Assembly (NCBI GenBank): GCA_036394195.1
Contig: DASWFO010000335.1
Coordinates: 22,771 to 86,770 of the forward strand
Source: DATJPD01 sp036394195
GTDB lineage: Bacteria; Pseudomonadota; Alphaproteobacteria; CACIAM-22H2
Reading direction: 5' to 3'
DNA: 64,000 bases
Each line of letters starts with the position of its first letter. Position 1 is the stretch's first letter. Below the pieces are notes generated by a model, which did no database searches, had not been told where the DNA came from, and was given only the letters and a program-made list of their open reading frames with translations. Shown here one piece after another: positions 33,930 through 44,336 of the stretch. The translations under genes were made by a program, and so were the position numbers.

Positions 33930-34706
33930 ATGGCGCGGGTCGTCGCGGTCTCGCATCTGGACAAGATCTACAAGACGCTCGAAGGGGCCGACATCGAGGC
34001 CTTGAAGAACGTAAGTTTCGCGATCGGGGAGGGCGAGTTCGTCACCGTCGTGGGGCCGAGCGGCTGCGGCAAGACCACGCTCCTGAAGATCCTGGCCGGA
34101 ATCCTCAGGCGCAGTGCCGGAGACGTCCGGCTGCGCGGCAAGGCCGTGGATGGGCCCAGCCGCGACGTCGGCGTCGTGTTCCAGTCGCCGGTGCTGTTGC
34201 CGTGGCGGACGGTGCTGCAGAACGTCATGCTGCCAATCGAGCTCCAGCAGCGCGACCGCGCCGCCTTCGAGCGCCGGGCCCGCGACTACATCAAGCTCGT
34301 CGGCCTGCAGGGCTTCGAGCAGAAATATCCGAACGAGCTCTCGGGCGGGATGCAGCAGCGCGTCGGGATCTGCCGGGCGCTGGTCCACGATCCCGCGTTC
34401 CTGCTCATGGACGAGCCGTTCGGGGCGCTCGATGCCATGACGCGCGAAACGATGAATCTCGAGCTGCTGCGCATCTGGGACGAGAGCCGCAAGACCGTCC
34501 TCCTGGTCACCCACAGCATCCCCGAGGCGGTGTTCCTCGCCGACCGGGTGATCGTCATGTCGCCGCGGCCCGGCCGCATCACCGAGATCATCGGCGTCGA
34601 CCTGCCGCGTCCGCGACAATTGGCGATGATCAACTCGGCGCATTTCGGCGGCTATGTCGAGGCCATCCGCCGGCATTTCCAGGCGCAGGGAGGGCTCGAC
34701 GGATGA
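33930..34706 (+). CDS. NitT/TauT-type ABC transporter ATP-binding protein
   Basis: This is a 258-residue ATPase with Walker A GPSGCGKTT, signature LSGGMQQR, Walker B FLLMDEPFGALD and H-loop LVTHSIPEA. I use the ATG at 33930; an in-frame GTG at 33873 would start 3 bases after the binding-protein stop and add a Gly/Ala-rich lead. Its end overlaps the permease start by 4 bases. Confidence 0.9.
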   Translation: MARVVAVSHLDKIYKTLEGADIEALKNVSFAIGEGEFVTVVGPSGCGKTTLLKILAGILRRSAGDVRLRGKAVDGPSRDVGVVFQSPVLLPWRTVLQNVMLPIELQQRDRAAFERRARDYIKLVGLQGFEQKYPNELSGGMQQRVGICRALVHDPAFLLMDEPFGALDAMTRETMNLELLRIWDESRKTVLLVTHSIPEAVFLADRVIVMSPRPGRITEIIGVDLPRPRQLAMINSAHFGGYVEAIRRHFQAQGGLDG

Positions 34707-35509
34707 CGCTCCGCCGCCTCGTTCTGGCCATCCGTCAACGGCCAGAAGTGCCGCTGTCGCTGGTCCTGTTCGTCGCCAGCGTCGGCGGATGGGAGCTCGC
34801 CGTCCGCGTCTTCGAAATCCCGAAGATCGTCGTCCCGGCGCCGTCGGCCGTCGCCATGGCGTTGTGGCAGATCAGCCAAAGCGGCGACCTGCTGAAGCAC
34901 TTTGCCATCACGTTCTACGAGACCATGGCCGGTTTCGTGGTCGGCGCGCTGTTCGGGCTCGCGACTGGCGCGCTGGTCGCCCAGTTCCCGCTGCTCGAGC
35001 GCACCCTCTATCCCTACATCGTCGCCTTCCAGACCTTGCCGAAAGTCGCGATCGCCCCGATCATCGTCATCTGGTTCGGCTATGGCGTGACCTCGAAAAT
35101 CGTGATCACGGCGACCATCGCGTTCTTCCCGCTGCTCGCCAACACCATCGTCGGCTTGCGCGCCGTGCCGCAGGACCAGGTCGAGCTCATGGTGGCGTTC
35201 ACCGCCACCCGCTGGCAGGTCTTCCGCAAGGCGCGGCTGCCGCAGGCGCTGCCCTATATCTTCGTCGGCCTCGACGTGGCCATTGTGCTGTCGGTGATCG
35301 GCGCCATCGTCGGCGAGTTCGTCGGCTCGCAGGCCGGGCTCGGCTACCTGATCATGCAGAAGAACTTCAACATGGACATGTCGGGCGTGTTCGCAATCCT
35401 CATCATCCTCTCGCTCATGGGCATCGGGCTGCATATGGCAGTCAATGCGATCCAGCGGCGGGTCGTCTTCTGGATGGAGAGCGCCACCGACCGGGTCATG
35501 GGCGCGTAA
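34703..35509 (+). CDS. NitT/TauT-type ABC transporter permease
   Basis: This is a 268-residue protein with six membrane helices and the family's FQTLPKVAIAPIIVIWFGYG and EAA-type loop (FTATRWQVFRKARLPQALP). It completes the importer. It ends 78 bases before the oxygenase gene, and that gap contains the 16-bp shared palindrome. Confidence 0.92.
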   Translation: MTLRRLVLAIRQRPEVPLSLVLFVASVGGWELAVRVFEIPKIVVPAPSAVAMALWQISQSGDLLKHFAITFYETMAGFVVGALFGLATGALVAQFPLLERTLYPYIVAFQTLPKVAIAPIIVIWFGYGVTSKIVITATIAFFPLLANTIVGLRAVPQDQVELMVAFTATRWQVFRKARLPQALPYIFVGLDVAIVLSVIGAIVGEFVGSQAGLGYLIMQKNFNMDMSGVFAILIILSLMGIGLHMAVNAIQRRVVFWMESATDRVMGA

Positions 35510-35513
35510 GCGA

Positions 35514-35529
35514 TTGACCATCCGGTCAG
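35514..35529. promoter_or_regulatory. Shared operator site A, TTGACC-ATCC-GGTCAG
   Basis: This 16-bp palindrome has 6-bp arms and a 4-bp centre, with one arm mismatch. It lies 59 bases before the start of the oxygenase gene and just after the ABC permease stop. The same pattern recurs at 40450, 48459, 48510, 57002 and 58271. Confidence 0.6.
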
Positions 35530-35587
35530 ATGGAAATGGCGGCCGCTCCGGCTTGGCGCTAGACTAGCCGCAATATCAGGAGTCCCC

Positions 35588-36580
35588 ATGAGCGCAGCCC
35601 CACGCCCCGCGACCCGCGACGAAGTGCCGGTTCTGGACCTGACACCGCTCAACCGTGGCGAGACCCTGTCCGGCCTCGCCCGCGAGTTGCGCCGCGCCTG
35701 CGAGACCATCGGCTTCTTCTACATCGCCAATCACGGCGTGCCGCAGGCGGTGGTCGACAATGTGTTCGACGCGACGCGGCGCTATTTCGCGCTGCCGTTG
35801 GCTGACCGCATGAAGCTGCGCATCGATGAGCGCTTCCTGCGCGGCTTCATGCCGCAGGGCATCAACCAGCACCCGGGCTATGCCGCGGATCTGAAGGAGA
35901 GTTTCGAATTCGCCCTGGACCTGCCGCTGGACGATCCGGACGTCGTCGCGGGGCTCGCCTTGCACGGGCCGAACCGCTGGCCGCCGGAATATCCGTGGCT
36001 GCGGCAGGCGGCGGAAGCCTATTTCGACGCGACCATGGCGCTGGGCAAGCGGCTGCTGCGTGTCTTTGCCGTGAGCCTCGATCTCGAGGAAGGCTTTTTC
36101 CTGCAGTTCTGCAAGAAGCCGATGGTCCAGAGCCGCCTGTTCCACTACCCGCCGCAGCCGCCGGTGCTCGACGAGAAGGCCTTCGGCGTGGCCCCCCATT
36201 CCGATTACGGCATGGTCACGCTCCTGACCCAGGATCCGATCGGCGGGCTCGAGCTGCGCAAGCGCGACGGCGAGTGGATCGGCGCCCCGTTCATCGACGG
36301 GACGTTCGTGATCAATCTCGGCGACATGTTCAAGGTGTGGACGAACGACCTCTACGTGTCGAATCTGCACCGCGTGGTCAACCGCACCGGCAAGGAACGC
36401 TATTCGATCCCGACCTTCTTCAACCTCGATTACGACACCCCGGTGGCCTGCCTGCCGAGCTGCCAGTCGGCCGACAACCCGCCGAAGTACAAGCCGATCA
36501 AGTCGGGCGACTATCTCGTCAGCCGCTTCCGCGACGTGCAGAAATACGGAAAGCCGATCCCGGATCAGGCTGCGGAATAG
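35588..36580 (+). CDS. Isopenicillin-N-synthase-family 2-oxoglutarate/Fe(II) oxygenase
   Basis: This is a 330-residue protein with a DIOX_N region (ETIGFFYIANHGVPQ near 39-53) and the iron facial triad H204-x-D206 ... H261. R271 and S273 (RYSIP) bind 2-oxoglutarate. All are intact. It would hydroxylate or desaturate a small substrate with O2 and 2-oxoglutarate. It is followed by a full TRAP transporter (36739-39595), which probably imports the substrate, and is preceded by shared operator A. The start has CAGGAG upstream. Confidence 0.93.
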   Translation: MSAAPRPATRDEVPVLDLTPLNRGETLSGLARELRRACETIGFFYIANHGVPQAVVDNVFDATRRYFALPLADRMKLRIDERFLRGFMPQGINQHPGYAADLKESFEFALDLPLDDPDVVAGLALHGPNRWPPEYPWLRQAAEAYFDATMALGKRLLRVFAVSLDLEEGFFLQFCKKPMVQSRLFHYPPQPPVLDEKAFGVAPHSDYGMVTLLTQDPIGGLELRKRDGEWIGAPFIDGTFVINLGDMFKVWTNDLYVSNLHRVVNRTGKERYSIPTFFNLDYDTPVACLPSCQSADNPPKYKPIKSGDYLVSRFRDVQKYGKPIPDQAAE

Positions 36581-36662
36581 GCGCCGTTCGCCCGACAACT
36601 ACGAGCCGATCCCTGATTTCCCAGCCCCGCCCAGCCCACTCGGCATGAGATTTGAAGGGAGA

Positions 36663-36694
36663 CCTCCCGGGCCCATGCTCGTGTCTGCGGGAGG
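36663..36694 (+). other. Stem-loop between oxygenase and TRAP genes
   Basis: CCTCCCG at 36663-36669 pairs with CGGGAGG at 36688-36694. It sits in the 158-bp gap before the TRAP genes and could partly uncouple expression of enzyme and transporter. No T-run. Confidence 0.3.
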
Positions 36695-36738
36695 GGCCTG
36701 CTAGGTTCGGCGGGGTGGCAGTCGGGAGGCATGGCGGC

Positions 36739-37293
36739 ATGCGGCGCAATCCAATTCGAAGGATGCTCGATGGTCTTTACTGGACCACCGGCGTCCTGGC
36801 CGGCCTGTCGCTGGTCGGCATCTGTATCCTGATGATGCTGCTGTCGATCGGCCGGGAGGTCGGATTCAACGTCAAAGGCGCGGATGAGATCTCGGCTTGG
36901 CTCTGCGCGGCCACGGCCTATCTTGGCATTGCCTATACGTTCAAGACCGGCGATCTCGTCCGCGTCGGCCTGTTGATCGACCGCCTCAGCCCGGGCGTCC
37001 GGTACGCGACCGAGATCGTCGTGCTGGCCGCGGCGGCGTGCCTCACCGGCTATCTCGCCTACTACACGCTGGACATGGTCTGGGATTCGTTCCGCTTTCA
37101 CGAGCGGGCCCAAGGCATCATCTCGATCCCGATCTGGATTCCGCAGCTCGGTCTTTGCGTCGGCGCCGTCGTCCTGTTCATCTCCGTGGTCGATGAGCTG
37201 GTGAGGGTCATCGGCGGCGCCAAGCCGTGCTACGAGCGCGAGCCGCCCAAGACCGTCGAGGAGACGATCGAGCGATTGAGCGAGACGGTGTGA
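36739..37293 (+). CDS. TRAP transporter small permease (DctQ-like)
   Basis: This is a 184-residue protein with four membrane helices, the usual DctQ layout. The ATG at 36739 has GGGAGG 9 bases upstream; an upstream in-frame start would add non-homologous residues. It ends 5 bases before the large permease gene. Confidence 0.9.
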   Translation: MRRNPIRRMLDGLYWTTGVLAGLSLVGICILMMLLSIGREVGFNVKGADEISAWLCAATAYLGIAYTFKTGDLVRVGLLIDRLSPGVRYATEIVVLAAAACLTGYLAYYTLDMVWDSFRFHERAQGIISIPIWIPQLGLCVGAVVLFISVVDELVRVIGGAKPCYEREPPKTVEETIERLSETV

Positions 37294-37298
37294 CGGCC

Positions 37299-38603
37299 AT
37301 GGACAATATCGAGCTGGCGCTGCTTCTGCTGATCGCGCTCACCGTGCTGTTGATGGGCGGACTGTGGATCGGGCTGTCCCTGCTGGCCACGGGCATTCTG
37401 TCGATGCTGGTGATTCCCGACCTGCCGATCGGGAAAGTCCTGGCCACCAAATTCTGGGACAGCGGCGCGTCCTGGACGCTGGCCGCATTGCCGCTGTTCA
37501 TCTGGATGGGCGAGATCCTGTTCCGCACCCGGATGTCGGAAGAGATTTTCCGCGGCCTCTCGCCCTGGCTCGGCTGGCTGCCGGGACGGCTGATGCATGT
37601 CAACGTGATCGGCTGCGGAATCTTCGGCTCGGTCTCCGGATCGTCGGCCGCGACCTGCGCCACGATCGCCAAGATCGCTCTGCCCGAGCTCAAGAAGCGC
37701 GGCTACGACGAGGACGTGAGCCTCGGCTCGCTCGCCGGCGCCGGCACGCTCGGCATTCTGATCCCGCCGTCGATCACCATGGTCGTGTACGCGGTAGCGG
37801 CCGACGTCTCCATCATCCAGCTCTTCCTCGCCGGGTTCCTGCCGGGCTTTCTCGTGATGGCGCTTTACAGCGGCTACATCGTGGTGTGGTCGCTGCTCCA
37901 TCCCGAGAAGACCCCGCCGATGGACATCCACATGACCTTCCGCGAGAAGCTGCGCGAATCGAAGAACCTGATTCCGATCACGCTTCTCATCCTCCTGGTC
38001 TGCGCCTCGCTGATCTTCGGCTGGGCCACCGCCACGGAATGCGCGGCGTGGGGCGTCGTCGGCTCGCTGGCGATCGCGGGGTGGTCGGGCATGCTGACGT
38101 GGGACTCATTTTGGGCGAGCGTCATCGGCACCGTGCGCGTGAACGCGATGATCATGCTGATCCTGGGCTCGGCGTCCTTCCTCTCGGCGGGCATGGCCTA
38201 TACCGGAATCCCACGCGGCCTCGCCGAATGGGTGGCGGGCTTCCATCTGAGCCCCTACGCGCTGATCGCGGCGCTGACGGCGATGTACATCCTTCTCGGC
38301 ACGGCCCTCGACGGCATTTCGATGATCGTGCTCACCACGGTGGTGGTCCTGCCGATGATCAAATCGGCGGGCTTTGACCTCGTGTGGTTCGGCATCTTCA
38401 TGGTCATCGTGATCGAGATGGCGGAGGTCTCGCCGCCGGTCGGCTTCAACCTGTTCGTGCTGCAAACCATGAGCGGTCGTGACAGCATGGACGTGGCGCG
38501 CGCGGCTCTGCCCTTCTTCTTCCTGCTGGTCGTCGCGGTCGCCATTATCACCGTCTGGCCGGACATCGTGATGATCGTTCCGAAATGGGCTTATCCGGAT
38601 TGA
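37299..38603 (+). CDS. TRAP transporter large permease (DctM-like)
   Basis: This is a 434-residue protein with about 12 hydrophobic helices and the family's FGSVSGSSAATCATIAKIAL and GTLGILIPPSITMVVY segments. It pairs with DctQ and the DctP-type binding protein for sodium-driven uptake of a carboxylate-like compound. Confidence 0.93.
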   Translation: MDNIELALLLLIALTVLLMGGLWIGLSLLATGILSMLVIPDLPIGKVLATKFWDSGASWTLAALPLFIWMGEILFRTRMSEEIFRGLSPWLGWLPGRLMHVNVIGCGIFGSVSGSSAATCATIAKIALPELKKRGYDEDVSLGSLAGAGTLGILIPPSITMVVYAVAADVSIIQLFLAGFLPGFLVMALYSGYIVVWSLLHPEKTPPMDIHMTFREKLRESKNLIPITLLILLVCASLIFGWATATECAAWGVVGSLAIAGWSGMLTWDSFWASVIGTVRVNAMIMLILGSASFLSAGMAYTGIPRGLAEWVAGFHLSPYALIAALTAMYILLGTALDGISMIVLTTVVVLPMIKSAGFDLVWFGIFMVIVIEMAEVSPPVGFNLFVLQTMSGRDSMDVARAALPFFFLLVVAVAIITVWPDIVMIVPKWAYPD

Positions 38604-38629
38604 ATACAATTCCAATGGAGGTACGTCGA

Positions 38630-39595
38630 ATGCGCAAGCTGATCGCCGGAGCCGCTCTGGCTCTTCTCTTCGCCAGCGGCAGCGCCGCCGCGCAGAAATG
38701 GAACCTGCCGGCCGGCTACCCGACCTCGAACCCGCACACCGAGAATCTCATGCTCTTCGCCGACGACGTCCGCAAGGCGACGGGCGGCAAGCTCGATATC
38801 ACGGTCCATGCGAACGCCTCGCTGTTCAAGGTTCCGGAGATCAAGAAGGCGGTGCAGACCGGCCAGGCGCAGGCGGGCGAACTTCTGATGTCGGTTCTCG
38901 AGAACGACGACCCGGTGTTTGGGGTCGATGTGGTCCCGTTCCTCGCCACCAGCTGGGACGATGCCATGAAGCTCTGGAAAGCCAGTAAGCCGGTCGTCGA
39001 TAAGAAACTGGCGGCCCAGGATTTGAAGCTGCTCTACGTCGTCGCCTGGCCGCCCCAGGGCCTCTACGCCAACAAGGACGTCAACTCCGTCGATGACATG
39101 AAGGGCCTGAAATTCCGCGCCTACAACCCGGGAACCTCGCGCATCGCGGAGCTGGTCGGCGCGCAACCGATCACCATCCAGGCGGCCGAAGTGGCGCAAG
39201 CCGCGGCAACCGGCGTCATGAACTCCTTCATTTCGTCCGGTGCCACCGGCTTCGACACCCGCATCTGGGAATCGCTCGACCATTTCTACGACATCCAGGG
39301 CTGGCTGCCGAAGAACATGGTCTTCGTGAACACGCGCGCCTTCAACTCGCTCGACAAGCCGACCCAGGACGCGCTGCTCAAGGCCGCGGCCGAGGCGGAA
39401 ACGCGCGGCTGGAAGATGATGCAGGAGAAGACCGACTGGTACCTCGCCCAGCTCAAGGAGAAGGGCATGAAAGTGGCGCCGCCGAGCCCCCAGCTCGTCA
39501 CCGGATTGAAGAAGATCGGCGAAACGTTGACCACCGACTGGTCCAAACGCGCCGGCGCGGACGGCGAGGCGATCATCGCCGCCTACAAGAAATAA
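38630..39595 (+). CDS. TRAP transporter solute-binding protein (DctP-like)
   Basis: This is a 321-residue periplasmic protein. Signal peptide is cleaved near GSAAAQ. GLKFRAYNPGTSRIAELV contains the conserved carboxylate-binding arginine of DctP proteins. The start follows GGAGG. It completes the TRAP set behind the 2-oxoglutarate oxygenase; an acid substrate is likely. Confidence 0.92.
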   Translation: MRKLIAGAALALLFASGSAAAQKWNLPAGYPTSNPHTENLMLFADDVRKATGGKLDITVHANASLFKVPEIKKAVQTGQAQAGELLMSVLENDDPVFGVDVVPFLATSWDDAMKLWKASKPVVDKKLAAQDLKLLYVVAWPPQGLYANKDVNSVDDMKGLKFRAYNPGTSRIAELVGAQPITIQAAEVAQAAATGVMNSFISSGATGFDTRIWESLDHFYDIQGWLPKNMVFVNTRAFNSLDKPTQDALLKAAAEAETRGWKMMQEKTDWYLAQLKEKGMKVAPPSPQLVTGLKKIGETLTTDWSKRAGADGEAIIAAYKK

Positions 39596-39627
39596 ACGCG
39601 GGAGCGCGGATGCGGCGACGCGCTGTC

Positions 39628-40326
39628 CTACCGGCCCAGCACGAAGACGGCGTAGCCGTTGTGCCAGTCGCTGTGCTGCTGGTCGATGGCGGGGTATGAC
39701 TCGTCGAGGGTGGTGCGGATCTCGATCCGGGTATCGATACGCAAGCCGGTCGCCTTGAGCGCGTCCAGCGTGCCGGCTCGCACCCGTTCCCAGTTCCAGT
39801 CGTCGACGATCAGGACCGCGTCGTCGTCGAGATGCGGTGCCGCCCACGCGATCGCATCCGCATGGTCCTGGTACTCATGCGGGCCGTCGAAGAGATAGAC
39901 ATTGAACGGCCCGAAGAGGCGCAGGTCCACGTTGCGGTAGTCCTGGTTCAGGAACGAGATGCGGGCATCCTTCGGATGCGCCATGCCGAGATGGACGAAG
40001 AACTGCGCCGCCGGTCCGCCGAACTGTGTGAAGTTATCGATGGCCAGGGCGGTGATGCCGTCGTTGCCGAAGATCGCGCTGCACAGGGTCGAGCCGGCCC
40101 AGCAGCCGACCTCGAGATAGCGCGCGTCCGCCAGCCGCCCGATCAGCTGGTTGATGAAGATCCGGTAGCGCCGCCCCGACATCCCGGCGAGCTGGAACAG
40201 CTTGTCGGGGATTTTCGTCAGGCCGGACTTCGCGTCGGCCAGGCTGTCCATCACCGCCGTTCCGGCACGGCTTTTGCGACTCACCTGCACCGAAACTTGC
40301 GGCGTCATGAGAAGGTCGGAGCTCAT
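39628..40326 (-). CDS. Class I SAM-dependent methyltransferase-like protein
   Basis: This is a 232-residue protein. SAM-binding motif I is YLEVGCWAGSTLCSA near residue 69-83, and motif IV-like NVYLFDGPHEYQDHADA and LIVDDWNWERV follow, as in Methyltransf_24-type proteins. The N-terminal part is a short helical lead. It is convergent with the TRAP operon and divergent from the coxMSL operon. Many such proteins act in glycan or polyketide modification; there is no direct link to the catabolic genes. Confidence 0.75.
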   Translation of the reverse strand: MSSDLLMTPQVSVQVSRKSRAGTAVMDSLADAKSGLTKIPDKLFQLAGMSGRRYRIFINQLIGRLADARYLEVGCWAGSTLCSAIFGNDGITALAIDNFTQFGGPAAQFFVHLGMAHPKDARISFLNQDYRNVDLRLFGPFNVYLFDGPHEYQDHADAIAWAAPHLDDDAVLIVDDWNWERVRAGTLDALKATGLRIDTRIEIRTTLDESYPAIDQQHSDWHNGYAVFVLGR

Positions 40327-40449
40327 CGCCGGTCCATAATGCCACGGTTTGGCACTCGGGGATAACCCATGACGACATTCGCCTTCGATCATCTGACGCG
40401 CGCACCTGCCCGCTTTTTATGGCTGGCGATCTATGCTACGCCTTGCCAA

Positions 40450-40465
40450 TTAACCGATTGGTCAA
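40450..40465. promoter_or_regulatory. Shared operator site B, TTAACC-GATT-GGTCAA
   Basis: This 16-bp palindrome (one arm mismatch) ends 9 bases before the ATG of the FAD subunit gene at 40475. A TATGCT hexamer at 40432-40437 could be the -10, placing the operator over the first transcribed bases. Confidence 0.65.
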
Positions 40466-40474
40466 GTTGAGCCG

Positions 40475-41332
40475 ATGAAACTGCCTCAGTTCGAATATGC
40501 GTGTCCCACCACGATCGCCGAGGCGGTGGCGCTCCTCGCCAAGAGCGGCGGCACGGCGAAGCCGATTGCCGGCGGTCAAAGCCTGATGCCGATTCTCGCG
40601 TTCCGGCTCGCGACACCGAGCCTGCTCGTCGATCTCCGCAAACTACCCGGCCTCGACAAGATCACCATCGGCAAGGACGGGGTGCGTCTCGGCGCCAAGG
40701 TGCGCTGGCGGGACATCCAGGACGACGAGCGGCTGCGGACGGCCCATCCGCTGCTCGTCGCCGCCATTTCCCATGTCGCGCATTACCAGATCCGCAACCG
40801 CGGCACCGTCGGCGGCAGCGTGGCGCACGCCGATCCGGCAGCGGAAATGCCCGGGATCGCGGTGACCTGCGATGCCGAGATCGTCGTCGTCGGACCGTCC
40901 GGTTCGCGGACGATCCGGGCGGCGGAGTTTTTCGTTGCACCGCTCACGACCAAGCTTGCCACGGACGAGCTGATCACCGAAATCCGGCTGCCGTCGTGGC
41001 CGGCCGCCCGGCGGTGGGGCTTCGAGGAGTTCGCGCGCCGTCGCGGCGATTTCGCCATGGCCGCGGTCGCCGCCTTCTACGACCGTGACGAGCGCGGCCA
41101 TGCGAAGGACGCCCATATCGGCGTCATCGGTGCCGGCAGCACGCCGCGCCGGCTGACGCCGGCGGAAGCGGCCCTGAACGGCCGCCCGGTCGACGCGGCC
41201 GCGATCGCCGCCGCCGCCGGGGCCGCCTCGGCCGCGGTCGATCCGCCGGATGATATCCATGCCAGCGCTGAATATCGGCGGGCCCTCGTAGGCACGCTTG
41301 TCGAGCGCGCCCTCGCCCGCGCCGCCGCATAA
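40475..41332 (+). CDS. Molybdenum hydroxylase FAD-binding subunit (CoxM/xanthine dehydrogenase family)
   Basis: This is a 285-residue medium subunit. The FAD pyrophosphate motifs are PIAGGQSLMPIL near residue 31-42 and TVGGSVAHADPAAEMP near 110-125. It transfers electrons from the 2Fe-2S subunit to an acceptor. It heads the operon M-S-L (40475-44142) and begins 9 bases after shared operator B. Substrate is set by the large subunit, not by this gene. Confidence 0.93.
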   Translation: MKLPQFEYACPTTIAEAVALLAKSGGTAKPIAGGQSLMPILAFRLATPSLLVDLRKLPGLDKITIGKDGVRLGAKVRWRDIQDDERLRTAHPLLVAAISHVAHYQIRNRGTVGGSVAHADPAAEMPGIAVTCDAEIVVVGPSGSRTIRAAEFFVAPLTTKLATDELITEIRLPSWPAARRWGFEEFARRRGDFAMAAVAAFYDRDERGHAKDAHIGVIGAGSTPRRLTPAEAALNGRPVDAAAIAAAAGAASAAVDPPDDIHASAEYRRALVGTLVERALARAAA

Positions 41333-41353
41333 AGTCCAACCCGGAGCCGATTT

Positions 41354-41850
<497 letters not shown>

Positions 41851-41854
<4 letters not shown>

Positions 41855-44142
41855 GGAACTCCTTCATCGGCAGCCCGGTCGAGCGGATCGAGGACCTGCG
41901 CTTTCTCCGCGGCCGCGGCCAGTACATCGACGACGTCTCGCGCCCCGGCCAGCTCTATGCGGCGATCCTGCGCAGCTCCGTTGCCCATGGCCGCATCAAG
42001 TCCATCGACGCGAAGCCGGCGCTGGCGGTGCCCGGCGTGCACGCGGTGCTCACGGCGAAGGACATCGGCGATCCGGTGCCGACCATCAACATCCGGCTGC
42101 AGCCGCTGCCCCAGCTGGTGCCGTTCCACCAGCCGGTGCTGGCCCATGACAAGGTCCGTTACGTCGGTGAGCCGATCGCGGTTGTGCTGGCGGAGAGCCC
42201 CGCCATTGCCGAGGACGCGCTGGATGCGATCGCGGTCGACATCGAGCCGCTCCCGGCAGTCGCCGACCGTTTTGCGTCGAGCGCCGACAAGACGCTGCTG
42301 TTCGAGGGTCACGGGACGAACCTCGCGATCAAATACGACGTCACCCACGGCGACATCGACGCCGCCTTCAAGAACGCGCCGTATACAAGGCGCGAAAAGT
42401 TCCGCGTCCATCGCCATGCCGCCGTACCGATGGAGCCGCGCGGGCTTCTGGCCGAGTGGGACGCGGCCAAGGGCAAGCTGACCGTCCACGGTGCCGCCAA
42501 GGTGGCGTTCTTCAATCGACGCATCCTCGCCGGCCAGATCGGCCTGCCGGAAGAGGCGATCGACCTCGTCGAGAACGACGTCGGCGGCGGCTTCGGTGCC
42601 CGCGGCGAGTTCTATCCCGAAGATTTTCTGATTCCGTTCGCGGCGCGCAAGTTCGGCCGGCCGGTCAAATGGACGGAAGACCGGCGCGAGAACCTCCTGG
42701 CATTGCAGCACGCCCGCGACATGGATTGCGACATCGAGATCGCCTGTACGCGCGACGGCATGATCCTCGGCCTGCGCGGCACCACCTATGCGGACGTGGG
42801 TGCCTATATCCGCACCAACGGGCTGGTCGGCCCGCGCAACGTCGCGCAGTTCCTGGCCGGGCCGTACCGGATCCCCAGCATAGATATCGACGCCCATGTG
42901 CAGCTGTCGAACAAGACGCCGGCCGGCACGTATCGGGGCCCGGGGCGCTATGAGTCCGATTTCTTCCGCGAGCGGCTGTTGGATCTGGTGGCGCAGGATC
43001 TCGGCCTCGACCGGATCGAGTTCCGCCGGCGCAACCTCGTGACCAAGGCCGAGATGCCGTATCACCTGGCCGATATCGCGCCCTATGCGCAGGACACCGA
43101 GTTCGACAGCGGCAATTACGCCTCGGCGCTGGACCGCTGTCTCAAGGAATTCAACTGGACGGAGAAGGCGAAGCTCCAGGGCCGCCTGATCGATGGCCGT
43201 TATCACGGCGTCGGGGTTGCCTGCTTCATCGAAGGTGGTGCGGCCGGCCCCAAGGAGACCGCGAAGCTCGTTATCGAATCCGACGGCATGATCACGGTCT
43301 ATACCGGCTCATCCGCCATCGGCCAGGGCCTGGAGACGGTGTGCGCGCAGATCGCGGCCGACGCCATCGAAATTCCGCTGACCCGGATCCGCGGCGTGTT
43401 CCACGGCTCGACGACGCTCCTGAAGGAGGGCTTCGGCTCCTATCATTCGCGCGCCGTGGTGATGGGCGGCTCGGCCATCCTGGACGCGGCGAACAACCTC
43501 CGCGACGAGATCCGCAAGGTCGCCGCGCAACGCTTCGGCTGTGCCGCCGCCGACGTCACGCTGGCCGACGAGCGCATCGGCGGGCCGGGCGGCAAATCGG
43601 CCAAATGGTCGGACTTCGCCGGGGTCTCGGCCGAGGGCAGCTTTACCAATCATCACCACACCTACGCCTACGGCACGCACGCGGTGCATGTCGCGGTCGA
43701 CCCCAAGATCGGCCACGTGCAGATCGTCGATTATGTGGCGGTGGAGGACGTCGGCCGGATCATGAACCCGCTCACCCTGAAGGGGCAGCTGATCGGCGCC
43801 ATCGTCCAGGGCCTCGGCGGCACCTTCCTCGAGCATTTGGTCTATGACGAGAACGGACAGATGCTGACCGGATCGTTCGCCGATTATCTTCTGCCGACCG
43901 CGAGCGACTTTCCGAACATCCGCGGCTTCCTCATGGAGGAGGAGCCGTCGCCGATCAATCCGCTGGGCGCCAAGGGCGCGGGCGAGGGCGGCATCATCCC
44001 GGTCGGTGGGGTGATCGCGAACGCCGTGGCCTCGGCCCTCGCGCCCTTCGGCGTGCAGCCGAACGACCTGCCGCTGTCGCCGTCGCGGCTCTGGCACATG
44101 GTCCAGGCGGCGCAGAGCGCCAAGCCGCAAGCCGCCGAATAG
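41851..44142 (+). CDS. Molybdenum hydroxylase large subunit (CoxL/xanthine dehydrogenase family), L1
   Basis: This is a 763-residue large subunit. It contains GGGFGARGEFYPED, the active-site loop TYRGPGRYES and the C-terminal GAKGAGEGG with the catalytic glutamate. The CO-dehydrogenase form I loop (AYxCSFR) is absent; the RGxGR form points to hydroxylation of a heteroaromatic or aldehyde at a carbon next to nitrogen. It is strikingly similar to the protein at 53087-55399 (for example both open with GSPVER-x-EDLRFLRGRGQY). The Mo cofactor chaperones are not in the window. Confidence 0.93.
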
Positions 44143-44202
44143 ATCGCCCGGCCAGACGCTATCTCGAGCGCGAGCGGTTCTAAAACCAGCCGTCCCTACG
44201 TC

Positions 44203-44311
44203 GTCATTGCGAGGAGCGCAGCGACGAAGCAATCCAGCAGCGAACCCTGGATTGCTTCGCGGAGCCTGTCCTTGGGCCGGCCTCTGGCCGGACCCGAGGG
44301 CTCGCAATGAC
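44203..44311. repeat. Dispersed inverted-repeat element (GTCATTGCGAG ... CTCGCAATGAC)
   Basis: Perfect 11-bp terminal arms GTCATTGCGAG at 44203-44213 and CTCGCAATGAC at 44301-44311 enclose a second pair AAGCAATCCAG / CTGGATTGCTT. This is a widespread alphaproteobacterial palindromic repeat. It separates the convergent L1 and 44337-46697 genes. Confidence 0.75.
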
Positions 44312-44336
44312 AGAGAAGCAGGGATCGCTTGCGGCG

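Noticed and set aside
35588..36580. Isopenicillin N synthase for antibiotic production
   Set aside because: The protein belongs to the wider family, but no NRPS or other beta-lactam genes are present; the TRAP genes point to catabolism.
44203..44311. Insertion sequence remnant
   Set aside because: It has inverted ends but is only about 109 bp with no transposase fragment, so it is listed as a palindromic repeat.
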